From positions 187,934 to 251,933 of the forward strand of contig NZ_KQ950184.1 of the NCBI RefSeq assembly GCF_001517975.1: DNA of 64,000 bases. Direction: 5' to 3'. Origin of the DNA: Thermobifida cellulosilytica TB100 (GTDB lineage Bacteria; Actinomycetota; Actinomycetes; Streptosporangiales; Streptosporangiaceae). Position 1 is the stretch's first letter, and each line of letters begins with the position of its first letter. Positions 48,128 through 60,824 of the stretch are shown in pieces. The notes below the pieces were generated by a model that did no database searches, was not told the origin of the DNA, and saw only the letters and a program-made list of their open reading frames with translations. The position numbers and the translations under genes are program-made.

Positions 48128-50622
48128 TGCGGGTTCCCGTTTCCTGGCTGCGCGAGTACGTTGCGCTGCCCGCCGAGGCCACCGCGCGCGAGCTGGCCGA
48201 GAAGCTGATCAGTCTGGGCCTGGAGGTCGAGACCGTCGAGGAGGTCGGCGCCGACGTCACCGGCCCGATCGTGGTGGGCCGGGTGCTGACCATCGAGGAG
48301 CTCACCGGCTTCAAGAAGCCCATCCGGTTCTGCACCGTGGACGTCGGCGACGCCAACGGCACCGGCGAGCCGCAGGGCATCGTGTGCGGGGCCCGCAACT
48401 TCGCCGAGGGCGACCTGGTGGTGGTGTCGCTGCCCGGCGCGGTGCTGCCGGGCGGCTTCGCGATCTCCGCGCGCAAGACCTACGGCAGGATCTCGGCGGG
48501 CATGATCTGCTCGGCGAGCGAACTGGGGCTGTGGGAGGACCACGAGGGCATCATCGTGCTGCCCGAGGGCTTCGCCGAGCCCGGCGCCGACGCCGGCGAA
48601 CTGCTGGGGCTGCGCGACTCCGTGCTGGACATCGCGGTCACGCCCGACCGCGGCTACGCGCTGTCGATGCGCGGCGTGGCCCGCGAGGCCGCCGCCGCCT
48701 ACGGCGTGGAGTTCACCGACCCCGCCGACCTGCCGGTGCCGGAGACGACCGGCGGCGGCTACCCGGCGACCGTCGCCGACCCGGCGATCTGCTCCCGCTA
48801 CGTGCTGCGCGGCGTGACCGGGTTCGACCCGGCCGCCCCGACCCCGCCGTGGATGCGCCGCCGACTCCACCTGTGCGGGGTGCGCTCCATCTCGCTGGCG
48901 GTCGACGTCACCAACTACGTGATGCTGGAACTGGGGCAGCCGCTGCACGCCTGGGACCGCGCCACCCTGCGCGGCCCCATCGAGGTCCGGCTGGCCCGCC
49001 AGGGCGAGAAGCTGGAGACCCTGGACCACGTGGTGCGCGCCCTGGACCCCGACGACATCCTCATCACCGACGAGTCGGGCCCGATCAACCTCGCCGGCGT
49101 CATGGGCGGCCTGAGCACCGAGATCAGCGACACCTCCACCGACATCCTGGTCGAGGCCGCGCACTTCGCCGAGACGCACATCGCGCGCACCTCGCGCCGC
49201 CACCAGTTGTCCTCGGAGTCCTCCCGCCGCTTCGAGCGCGGCGTCGACTCCGCCGTCCAGCTCGCCGCGGCGACCCGCGCGGTCGGCCTGCTCGCCGAAC
49301 TGGGCGGGGCGACCGTCGAGGACGGGATCACCCACATCGACCTGAGCGTCCCCCGCGAACCGATCACCGTCGCGGTCGGGCACACGGGCCGCGTCGCGGG
49401 CGTGGACTACCCCGTCGAGACCGAGATCGCCCGGCTCCGCCAGGTCGGCTGCGAGGTCGTCCGCAACGGCGACACGCTCTCGGTCACCCCGCCGAGCTGG
49501 CGCCCCGACCTCACCGACCCCAACGACCTCGCCGAGGAGGTCATCCGCAACGAGGGCTACGAGAACATCCCGGCGATCCCGCCGCGCGCCCCCGCCGGCC
49601 GCGGACTGACCCACGGCCAGCGGCTGCGCCGCGCGGTGGGGCGGACCCTCGCCGCCCGGGGGTTCCACGAGGTGCTCAACTACCCCTTCGTGGGGGAGCG
49701 CGACCTCGACGCGCTGCAACTGGAGGCCGACGACCGCCGACGCACCACGGTGCGCCTGGCCAACCCGCTCAACGACGACGAGCCGCTGCTGCGCACCACC
49801 CTGCTGCCGGGACTGCTCAAGACCCTGGTCCGCAACGTCGGACGCGGCTTCGGCGACGTCGCGCTGTTCGAGATGGGACTGGTCTACCACCCCAGGCCCG
49901 GCGCGCCCGCCAAGGCACCGATCCTGGCGGTCGACCGGGGGCCCACCGCCGAGGAGCGCGCCGCCCTGGAGGCGGCGCTGCCCGAGCAGCCGCGCCACGT
50001 CGGCGCCGTCCTGGCCGGACAGCGGCTGCGGTCCGGCTGGTGGGGCGGGGGACAGGACGCCACCTGGGCCGACGCGATCCAGACCGCGCGCGAGGCGGCG
50101 AGCGTGGCCGGGGTGGAGCTCGTGGTCCGCGCCGCCCAGCACGCGCCCTGGCACCCGGGGCGCTGCGCGGCGCTGTACCTGGCGGGCGCCGAGGACGAGG
50201 CGGCCGTGGGCTACGCCGGTGAGCTGCACCCCCGGGTGGTCAAGGCGTACGGGCTGCCGCCGCGGACCGCGGCGCTGGAGATCGACTGGGGCCGTATCGA
50301 GGCGGCGGCCAGGCCCGCGACCGCCCCGCGCGTCTCCACCTACCCGGTGGCCACCCAGGACGTCGCGCTCGTGGTGGACGAGTCCGTCCCGGCCGCCGAG
50401 GTCGAGGCGGCCCTGCGCGAGGGAGCCGGGGAACTGCTGGAGAGCATCCGGCTGTTCGACGTCTACACCGGCGCGCAGATCGGCGAGGGGCGCAAGTCGC
50501 TGGCCTACGCGCTGCGGCTGCGCGCCGACGACCGCACGTTGACCGCGGAGGAGACCAACCGGATCAGGGACGCCGCGGTGGCCGCGGCCGCGGAACGCAC
50601 CGGAGCGGTGCTGCGCGGCTAG
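48127..50622 (+). CDS. pheT: phenylalanyl-tRNA synthetase beta subunit
   Basis: 831 aa from ATG 48127 (family start [14 protein letters not shown] 48124 is one codon earlier). Domains: EMAP-like tRNA-binding domain (about 40-155, [37 protein letters not shown]), B3/B4 editing domain ([27 protein letters not shown] region), B5, the catalytic-like core ([12 protein letters not shown]...FHEVLNYPF), and the C-terminal FDX-ACB domain ([18 protein letters not shown] to the end). The GTGATG junction couples it to pheS translation. Confidence 0.96.
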   Translation: MRVPVSWLREYVALPAEATARELAEKLISLGLEVETVEEVGADVTGPIVVGRVLTIEELTGFKKPIRFCTVDVGDANGTGEPQGIVCGARNFAEGDLVVVSLPGAVLPGGFAISARKTYGRISAGMICSASELGLWEDHEGIIVLPEGFAEPGADAGELLGLRDSVLDIAVTPDRGYALSMRGVAREAAAAYGVEFTDPADLPVPETTGGGYPATVADPAICSRYVLRGVTGFDPAAPTPPWMRRRLHLCGVRSISLAVDVTNYVMLELGQPLHAWDRATLRGPIEVRLARQGEKLETLDHVVRALDPDDILITDESGPINLAGVMGGLSTEISDTSTDILVEAAHFAETHIARTSRRHQLSSESSRRFERGVDSAVQLAAATRAVGLLAELGGATVEDGITHIDLSVPREPITVAVGHTGRVAGVDYPVETEIARLRQVGCEVVRNGDTLSVTPPSWRPDLTDPNDLAEEVIRNEGYENIPAIPPRAPAGRGLTHGQRLRRAVGRTLAARGFHEVLNYPFVGERDLDALQLEADDRRRTTVRLANPLNDDEPLLRTTLLPGLLKTLVRNVGRGFGDVALFEMGLVYHPRPGAPAKAPILAVDRGPTAEERAALEAALPEQPRHVGAVLAGQRLRSGWWGGGQDATWADAIQTAREAASVAGVELVVRAAQHAPWHPGRCAALYLAGAEDEAAVGYAGELHPRVVKAYGLPPRTAALEIDWGRIEAAARPATAPRVSTYPVATQDVALVVDESVPAAEVEAALREGAGELLESIRLFDVYTGAQIGEGRKSLAYALRLRADDRTLTAEETNRIRDAAVAAAAERTGAVLRG

Positions 50623-50644
50623 CGGAGCCCGGCCGACGGCACGC

Positions 50645-50674
50645 CTGGGGGCCGCCCCGCGGGGCGGCCCCCAG
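50645..50674 (+). terminator. terminator after pheT
   Basis: CTGGGGGCCGCC (50645-50656) pairs perfectly with GGCGGCCCCCAG (50663-50674), about 22 bp after the stop. Confidence 0.65.
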
Positions 50675-50721
50675 TGCTGTGCGCCCCGTCTCCGGCGGGA
50701 GGCGCCCCGGCGGAAAATTAG

Positions 50722-50750
50722 TTAGCTGAGAAGATTCTCTGACCTATGAT
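50722..50750 (+). promoter_or_regulatory. promoter with inverted repeat before MarR gene
   Basis: TTAGCT (50722-50727), 17 bp, TATGAT (50745-50750). The spacer contains GAGAAGATTCTC (50728-50739), arms GAGAA/TTCTC. An operator here would let the MarR-type protein repress its own promoter (inference). Confidence 0.55.
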
Positions 50751-50789
50751 GAAAATCGGCTGCGCCGACGCGGCCGTGAAGGGGGCCGC

Positions 50790-51284
50790 ATGGGGACCGG
50801 AGCCGACACCGAGAGGATCACCGACGACGACCTCATCACCTCCTGGGGTCTGTTCCACGAAGCGCTCCTGGCGACCACCCCGCTCCTGCTCCGGGGCATC
50901 GACCCCTCCGGCAAGGACATGTCCGGCCCCTGGTTCGAGGTGCTGCTCCGGTTGCAGCGCTCCCCGCAGCACCGCCTCCCGATGAGCCAGCTCGCCCGCG
51001 AGGTCTCCCTGAGCAGCGGCGGCTTCACCAAGCTGGCCGACCGGCTGGAACGCAACGGCTACCTGGAACGCCAGTCCTGCCCCTCGGACCGCCGGGTCAC
51101 CTACGCCGCGCTCACCGAGAAGGGGCTGGCCCTGGCCGAGCAGGCGCGCGCCCGGCACGTGGCGCTGCTCCGGGAGCACGTGCTGGCCCCCCTGGGCGTG
51201 GAGGGGGTGCGGGCCCTGGCCGAGCAGGCGCGCAGGCTGCGCGACAACGCCCGCCAGGTCTCCGCGGGCCGGGAGAAGAAGTAA
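50790..51284 (+). CDS. MarR-family transcriptional regulator
   Basis: 164 aa, ATG 50790 with AAGGGGG four bases upstream. Winged-helix core: WFEVLLRLQRSPQHRLPMSQLAREVSLSSGGFTKLADRL, the wing GYLERQSCPSDRRVTYAALTEKG, and C-terminal dimer helices. Single Cys in the wing (QSCPSDRR) could in principle sense oxidation. It lies directly before the FAD oxidoreductase gene, same direction, with 157 bp between. Its own promoter has an inverted repeat between -35 and -10. Confidence 0.9.
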   Translation: MGTGADTERITDDDLITSWGLFHEALLATTPLLLRGIDPSGKDMSGPWFEVLLRLQRSPQHRLPMSQLAREVSLSSGGFTKLADRLERNGYLERQSCPSDRRVTYAALTEKGLALAEQARARHVALLREHVLAPLGVEGVRALAEQARRLRDNARQVSAGREKK

Positions 51285-51441
51285 CCGCCGCAGGCGGCCC
51301 CGGGGCGGGTTCCGACGTTCTACTAGAATCGCCATTCTTCGGGACAACAGCCCCCCGCTGCCTCGGGGAAGAACGACGACACGAGCAGCGCCCGCAGGGG
51401 GCACGGGGCGGCCCGGAACGTCCGGGGAGGCAGGAACACAC

Positions 51442-52884
51442 ATGGGACTCATCGCCAGCGCGGCCGAGATGCGCGCCATCCCCCGCTCCACCGAGTTTCG
51501 CAACGGCGGGGTCTCCTTCTGGTACCGCGAACTGGGACTTCCGCAGCGCCGCGCGGCCCTGCCCGGCGACGCCGACTACGACGTGTGCATCGTCGGCGCC
51601 GGGTACACCGGCCTGTGGACCGCCTACTACCTCAAGAAGGAGCAGCCCGACCTGCGCGTGGCGGTCCTGGAGCGGGAGTTCGCGGGCTTCGGCGCCTCGG
51701 GGCGCAACGGCGGCTGGCTGTCGGCCGAGTTCGCCGGATCGCGGGAGCGCTACGCCAAGGCCCACGGCAAGGGGCCGATGATCGCCCTGCAACGCGCCAT
51801 GATGGCCACGGTCGACGAGGTCATCGCGGTGGCCGAGGCGGAGGGCATCGACGCCGACATCGTCAAGGGCGGCATGCGGATCGTGGCCACCAACCAGGCG
51901 CAGAAGGCCCGGCTGCTGGAGGAGATCGCCTACCTCCAGGAGTGGGGCTACTGGCCGGAGGACTACTACCTGCTGGAACCCGACCACGAGCCGCGGCTGC
52001 GCGTGGACGGCGCGGTGGCCGAGGCGTTCTCCCCGCACGCCGCGCGCATCCAGCCGGCCAAGCTCGTCAGGGGCCTGGCCGCGGCGGTCGAGGCGCTCGG
52101 CGTGGACATCTTCGAGAACACCGCGGTCAGCGAACTGCGTCCGCGCGAGGGCGGCCGGGGACCGGCCGCGGTGACCGAGCACGGCACGGTGCGGGCCGAG
52201 TACGTGATCCGCGCCACCGAGGGGTTCACCGCCGAACTCAACGGCTACCGCCGCCAGTGGCTGCCCATGAACTCCTCGATGATCGTGACCGAGCCGCTCA
52301 GCGCCGAGGTGTGGAAGCGGATCGGCTGGGAGGGCCAGGAGGTCCTCGGCGACGCCGCGCACGCCTACGTCTACGCCCAGCGCACCGCGGACGGCCGCAT
52401 CGCCATCGGCGGGCGCGGCGTGCCCTACCGGTTCGCCTCGGGCCACGACACCAACGGCGCCACCCAGCCGCAGACGATCGCGGAGCTGTGGCGGGCACTG
52501 TCCCGCCTGTTCCCCGCGGCGGGGGAGACCCCCGTGGTGCACGCCTGGTCCGGCGTCCTGGGGGTGGCCCGCGACTGGTGCCCCACCGTGCACCTGGACC
52601 GGACCACCGGAGTGGGCTGGGCCGGCGGATACGTCGGCAGCGGGGTCGCCACCTCCAACCTGGCCGGACGCACCCTGCGCGACCTGGTGCTGGGACGCAG
52701 CACCGAACTGGTCCGGCTGCCCTGGGTGGGCCACCAGGCGCGCGACTGGGAGCCCGAACCGCTGCGCTGGGTCGGCACCCACCTCGTCTACGGGCTCTAC
52801 CGCGGCGCCGACCGGCGCGAGGCGTCCCGGTCCGTCGACACCTCGACGCTGGCCAGCCTGGCCTCCCGGCTCGCCGGGCGCTGA
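51442..52884 (+). CDS. FAD-dependent amine/amino-acid oxidase-like protein
   Basis: 480 aa, ATG 51442 with GGAGGCAGGAA. DAO-fold: dinucleotide motif VCIVGAGYTGLWTAYYLKK (about 48-66), GFGASGRNGGWLSAEF (typical of PuuB/glycine-oxidase-like enzymes), and the C-terminal FAD part GWAGGYVGSGVATSNLAGRTL. Possible substrates are gamma-glutamylputrescine or secondary amino acids; motifs do not decide. A Trp-Tyr-rich start (FWYRELGLPQRRAALPG) is usual in this subfamily. Possibly controlled by the upstream MarR protein. Confidence 0.87.
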   Translation: MGLIASAAEMRAIPRSTEFRNGGVSFWYRELGLPQRRAALPGDADYDVCIVGAGYTGLWTAYYLKKEQPDLRVAVLEREFAGFGASGRNGGWLSAEFAGSRERYAKAHGKGPMIALQRAMMATVDEVIAVAEAEGIDADIVKGGMRIVATNQAQKARLLEEIAYLQEWGYWPEDYYLLEPDHEPRLRVDGAVAEAFSPHAARIQPAKLVRGLAAAVEALGVDIFENTAVSELRPREGGRGPAAVTEHGTVRAEYVIRATEGFTAELNGYRRQWLPMNSSMIVTEPLSAEVWKRIGWEGQEVLGDAAHAYVYAQRTADGRIAIGGRGVPYRFASGHDTNGATQPQTIAELWRALSRLFPAAGETPVVHAWSGVLGVARDWCPTVHLDRTTGVGWAGGYVGSGVATSNLAGRTLRDLVLGRSTELVRLPWVGHQARDWEPEPLRWVGTHLVYGLYRGADRREASRSVDTSTLASLASRLAGR

Positions 52885-52889
52885 CCTTC

Positions 52890-52929
52890 GGTGCTGCGCC
52901 GCCCGGCCGCGGCCCGGCGGCGCAGCACC
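52890..52929 (+). terminator. terminator after FAD oxidoreductase
   Basis: 14-bp perfect stem GGTGCTGCGCCGCC (52890-52903) and its complement (52916-52929), loop of 12, 6 bp after the stop. Confidence 0.7.
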
Positions 52930-52954
52930 CCCGCCGCCCCCGCTCGATGAAGCC

Positions 52955-55204
<2,250 letters not shown>

Positions 55205-55208
<4 letters not shown>

Positions 55209-56113
55209 TCTCCAGAATCCACCAGGCGGCCCTGGACAAGGCGAGCACCCTCATCGAGGCGCTCCCCTGGCTCAGCGCCCTCCACGGCAAGACCGTCGTC
55301 GTCAAGTACGGCGGCAACGCGATGACCGACCCGGAGCTGCGGGCGCGTTTCGCCGAGAACGTCGTGTTCCTGCGCTACGCCGGACTGCGCCCGGTCGTCG
55401 TCCACGGCGGCGGCCCGCAGATCAACGCGCACCTGGAGCGGCTCGGCGTCAAGAGCACCTTCACCGCGGGGCTGCGGGTCACCACCCCCGAGACGATGGA
55501 GATCGTCCGGATGGTCCTGGTCGGCCAGGTCAACCGGGAGATCGTCGGCCTGATCAACGAGCACGGCCCCTTCGCCGTGGGCATGTCGGGCGAGGACGCC
55601 CACCTGTTCACCGCCGAGCGCAAGCCTGCCCTCGTCGACGGCAAACCCGTCGACATCGGCCTGGTCGGCGAGGTGGTCGAGGTGCAGCCCGGAGCGGTCC
55701 GCAGCCTGCTGGACGACGGGCGCATCCCCGTCATCTCCAGCATCGCACGGTCCGCCGAGGGCGGCGTCTACAACGTCAACGCCGACACCGCGGCCGCCGC
55801 CCTCGCCGTGGCACTGGGCGCCGCCAAGCTCATCGTGCTCACCGACGTCGAGGGCCTCTACGCCGACTACCCGACCAACTCCGAGCTGATCAGCCGCCTG
55901 ACAGCCGCCGAACTGGAGGAACTGCTGCCCGACCTCTCCTCGGGCATGGTGCCCAAGATGGAGGCGTGCCTGCGCGCGGTCCGCGGCGGAGTGCCCCAGG
56001 CGCACGTGCTCGACGGACGGGTCCCCAACGCGATGCTGCTGGAGATCTTCACCGACGAGGGGGTCGGCACCATGGTCCTGCCGGACGGAGAACCGACGGG
56101 AGACGACGCATGA
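55205..56113 (+). CDS. argB: acetylglutamate kinase
   Basis: 302 aa. Phosphorylates N-acetylglutamate. [12 protein letters not shown] (Lys for phosphate transfer), [43 protein letters not shown], and [16 protein letters not shown]. The N-terminal helix ([22 protein letters not shown]) is the extension seen in hexameric, arginine-inhibited enzymes, so feedback inhibition is likely. Overlaps argJ and argD by 4 bp each. Confidence 0.96.
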
Positions 56114-57321
56114 GCGCCACCGAGCAGTTGCAGAAGCGCTTCGACGCGGTCCTCATGCCCAACTACGGCACCCCGCCCGTCGCGCTGGTCCGCGGCGAGG
56201 GCTGCCGCGTCGTCGACGCCGACGGCAGGAGCTACCTCGACCTCATCGCCGGAATCGCGGTGTCGTCCCTCGGCCACGGGCACCCGGCCCTGGTCAAGGC
56301 GGTCTCCGAGCAGACCGCCCGGCTCGCCCACACCAGCAACCTGTTCCTGCACGAACGGGAGGTGGAGCTGGCCGAGAAGCTCGTCGAGAAGATCGGTGCG
56401 CCCGCCCGGGTCTTCCTCGCCAACTCCGGCACCGAGGCCAACGAGGCGGCGCTGAAGCTCGTCCGCCGCGCGGCCGGACCGGAGCGCACCTACTACGTCT
56501 CCACCGTCGCCGGGTTCCACGGCCGCACCTCCGGCTCGCTCGCCATCACCGGCAAGCCCGCGATCCGCGACCCTTTCGGGCCGTTCGGGATGGACGTGCG
56601 GTTCGTCCCCCACGGCGACGCCGCGGCCCTGCGCGAGGCCGTCACCGACCAGTGCGTCGCGGTCTTCGTGGAGCCCGTGCAGGGCGAGGCCGGGGTCGTG
56701 CCGGCCGCCGAGGGCTACCTCGCCGCGGTCCGCGAGATCTGCGACGCCACCGGCGCCGCCTTCGTCCTGGACGAGATCCAGAGCGGCATCGGCCGCACCG
56801 GCCGCTGGTTCGCCCACCAGGCCGAGGGAGTGCTCCCCGACGTCCTCACCCTCGCCAAGGGGCTGGGCGGCGGGCTGCCCATCGGCGCCTGCGTGGGCCT
56901 CGGCCGCTACGGGACGGTCTTCGCCAAGGGCGACCACGGCTCCACCTTCGGCGGCAACCCGGTCGCGGCCGCCGCGGCCCTCGCCGTCATCGACACCATC
57001 GAACGCGAAGGACTGCTCGACTCCGTCACCGAGCTGGGCGAACTGCTCGCCGCGGAGATCGCCGCGATCGACCACCCCCTGCTCGCCGGAGTGCGCGGGG
57101 TCGGCCTGTGGCGCGGCATCCAGTTGACCGCCCCGGTGTCCGGACACGTCCAGGCCCGCGCCGCCGACGCCGGGTTCCTGGTCAACGCGGTCACCCCCGA
57201 CGTGGTCCGCATCGCCCCGCCGCTGGTCATCACCCGCGAGGAGATCCTCGAGTTCACCGGGGCGCTGCCGGACGTCCTGGCCGCCGCCGCCCGCGACGCA
57301 GAGGAGGACGCACGACGATGA
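56110..57321 (+). CDS. argD: acetylornithine aminotransferase
   Basis: 403-aa class III PLP transaminase: [64 protein letters not shown], and the PLP Lys in [14 protein letters not shown]. Makes N-acetylornithine with glutamate as donor. ATG 56110 overlaps argB; argR overlaps its stop. Confidence 0.96.
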   Translation: MSATEQLQKRFDAVLMPNYGTPPVALVRGEGCRVVDADGRSYLDLIAGIAVSSLGHGHPALVKAVSEQTARLAHTSNLFLHEREVELAEKLVEKIGAPARVFLANSGTEANEAALKLVRRAAGPERTYYVSTVAGFHGRTSGSLAITGKPAIRDPFGPFGMDVRFVPHGDAAALREAVTDQCVAVFVEPVQGEAGVVPAAEGYLAAVREICDATGAAFVLDEIQSGIGRTGRWFAHQAEGVLPDVLTLAKGLGGGLPIGACVGLGRYGTVFAKGDHGSTFGGNPVAAAAALAVIDTIEREGLLDSVTELGELLAAEIAAIDHPLLAGVRGVGLWRGIQLTAPVSGHVQARAADAGFLVNAVTPDVVRIAPPLVITREEILEFTGALPDVLAAAARDAEEDARR

Positions 57322-57851
57322 CTGTCGACGGAGCGAAGTCCGTCCCGCCCACCAAAGCAGCCCGCCACGCCAAGATCTCCGAACTGCTGACCAGGTACGA
57401 CGTCCGCTCCCAGAGCGAACTGGCGCGCCTGCTGGCCGAGGAGGGCGTGCAGGTCACCCAGGCGACGCTCTCCCGCGACCTGGACGAACTGGGCGCGGTC
57501 AAGCTCCGCACCGTCGACGGAAGCCTCATCTACGTCCTGCCCGGCGAGGGCGGGGAGCGCCTGCAACGGGCGCGCCCCGACCACCTGGGCCTGGAGCAGG
57601 TCTCCAACTCACGCATGAGCCGACTGGCCGAGGACCTGCTGGTCTCGGCCGAGGCATCCGCCAACATGGTCGTCGTCCGCACGCCACCGGGCGCAGCCCA
57701 GTACCTGGCGTCGGCGATCGACCACACCGACATCCCCGCCATCCTGGGCACCATCGCGGGCGACGACACGATCCTGGTGATCGCCCGGGACCCCCAGGGC
57801 GGCGAGGAACTCGCCTCGGCACTGCTGCGGCTCGCCAACCGGCGCCCCTGA
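57318..57851 (+). CDS. argR: arginine repressor
   Basis: 177 aa. Winged HTH at the N-terminus ([21 protein letters not shown]...[17 protein letters not shown]), hinge, and the C-terminal arginine-binding/hexamer domain ([37 protein letters not shown]). GTIAGDDT is the arginine-contact motif. It follows argD directly: argF, which in many actinomycetes lies between argD and argR, is absent. The likely target is the palindrome before argC. Confidence 0.95.
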   Translation: MTVDGAKSVPPTKAARHAKISELLTRYDVRSQSELARLLAEEGVQVTQATLSRDLDELGAVKLRTVDGSLIYVLPGEGGERLQRARPDHLGLEQVSNSRMSRLAEDLLVSAEASANMVVVRTPPGAAQYLASAIDHTDIPAILGTIAGDDTILVIARDPQGGEELASALLRLANRRP

Positions 57852-57919
57852 CCGGGGGAGCCGACCACCGACCGACCGGGTGCACCGGGCACCCGAGAAG
57901 CTTCATAGGAGAGACACTC

Positions 57920-59119
57920 ATGACCGAGCGGGTCGTACTCGCATACTCCGGAGGACTCGACACCTCCGTGGCCATCGGATGGATCGCCGAGGAGACCGGC
58001 GCCGAGGTCATCGCGGTCGCCATCGACTGCGGCCAGGGCGGCGAGGACCTGGAGGTCATCCGCCAGCGCGCCCTGGCCTGCGGCGCGGTCGAGGCCGTCG
58101 TGGCCGACGCGCGCGACGAGTTCGCCAACGAGTACTGCGTCCCCGCCATCCAGGCCAACGCGCTCTACATGGACCGCTACCCCCTGGTGTCGGCGCTGTC
58201 GCGGCCGCTGATCGTCAAGCACCTCGCCGAGGCCGCCCGCTACCACGGCGCGACCATGGTCGCCCACGGCTGCACCGGCAAGGGCAACGACCAGGTCCGC
58301 TTCGAGGCCGGACTGGCCGCGCTCTTCCCCGAGCTCAAGGTGCTCGCCCCGGTCCGCGACTCGGGCATGACCCGCGACAAGGCCATCGCCTTCGCCGAGG
58401 AGAAGGGCCTGCCGATCGACGTCACCAAGAAGTCGCCCTACTCCATCGACCAGAACCTGTTCGGCCGCGCCGTGGAGACCGGCTTCCTGGAGGACATCTG
58501 GAACGGCCCCATCGAGGACGTCTACTCCTACACCCAGAACCCGGCCGAGCCGCGCGAGCCCGACGAGCTGATCATCTCCTTCACCTCCGGCGTGCCCACC
58601 GCCATCGACGGCAAGGAGCTCAGCCCGCTCCAGATCATCGAGGAGCTCAACCGGCGCGCCGGCGCCCAGGGCGTGGGCCGCATCGACATGGTCGAGGACC
58701 GGCTCGTCGGCATCAAGAGCCGTGAGGTCTACGAGGCGCCCGGCGCGATCGCGCTGATCACCGCGCACCAGGAGCTGGAGAACGTCACCGTCGAGCGCGA
58801 GCTCGCCCGCTTCAAGCGCGGCGTGGACCAGCGGTGGGGCGAGCTGGTCTACGACGGCCTGTGGTTCTCCCCGCTGAAGAACGCCCTGGAGAAGTTCATC
58901 CTGGAGGCCAACAAGCACGTCACCGGCGACATCCGGATGGTGCTGCACGGCGGCCGGGCCGTGGTCACCGGACGCCGCAGCGAGGCCTCCCTCTACGACT
59001 ACGAGCTCGCCACCTACGACACCGGCGACGCCTACGACCAGAGCAAGGCCCGCGGCTTCATCGACATCTGGAGCATGCCCGCCAAGATCGCCAGCATGCG
59101 CGACCAGCGGCTCGCCTGA
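57920..59119 (+). CDS. argG: argininosuccinate synthase
   Basis: 399 aa, ATG 57920 with AGGAGAG. ATP-pyrophosphatase P-loop in [42 protein letters not shown] substrate region; [18 protein letters not shown]. Joins citrulline and aspartate. 68 bp after argR. A strong hairpin separates it from argH. Confidence 0.97.
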   Translation: MTERVVLAYSGGLDTSVAIGWIAEETGAEVIAVAIDCGQGGEDLEVIRQRALACGAVEAVVADARDEFANEYCVPAIQANALYMDRYPLVSALSRPLIVKHLAEAARYHGATMVAHGCTGKGNDQVRFEAGLAALFPELKVLAPVRDSGMTRDKAIAFAEEKGLPIDVTKKSPYSIDQNLFGRAVETGFLEDIWNGPIEDVYSYTQNPAEPREPDELIISFTSGVPTAIDGKELSPLQIIEELNRRAGAQGVGRIDMVEDRLVGIKSREVYEAPGAIALITAHQELENVTVERELARFKRGVDQRWGELVYDGLWFSPLKNALEKFILEANKHVTGDIRMVLHGGRAVVTGRRSEASLYDYELATYDTGDAYDQSKARGFIDIWSMPAKIASMRDQRLA

Positions 59120-59135
59120 CCGCGGCGCACCCGCG

Positions 59136-59177
59136 GACGCGGCGCCCCGCGCGGCCTGCCGTGCGGGGCGCCGCGTC
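59136..59177 (+). terminator. strong hairpin between argG and argH
   Basis: 15-bp perfect stem GACGCGGCGCCCCGC (59136-59150) and its complement (59163-59177). It suggests that argH is at least partly separately transcribed or that readthrough is limited. Confidence 0.6.
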
Positions 59178-59208
59178 CCCGTCCGACCACCGACCCATCC
59201 ACTGTTAA

Positions 59209-60645
<1,437 letters not shown>

Positions 60646-60648
60646 GCC

Positions 60649-60681
60649 CCGCGGGGGCGGGCGTCATGCCCGCCCCCGCGG
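60649..60681 (+). terminator. terminator after argH
   Basis: 14-bp perfect stem, CCGCGGGGGCGGGC (60649-60662) and GCCCGCCCCCGCGG (60668-60681), loop GTCAT, 3 bp after the stop. Confidence 0.75.
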
Positions 60682-60824
60682 ATCGGCGTCCTCTCCTCCC
60701 GAGGACGGGTTTGGCCAAAGCCACCACACCCGGATCCGCTTTCCGGTAGCGTCCACTCACGGCACCGTCGGTACGAGCACTATGACCATTCGTAGTCGGC
60801 GTGGCGCGGCGTGGGGAGGACGTC

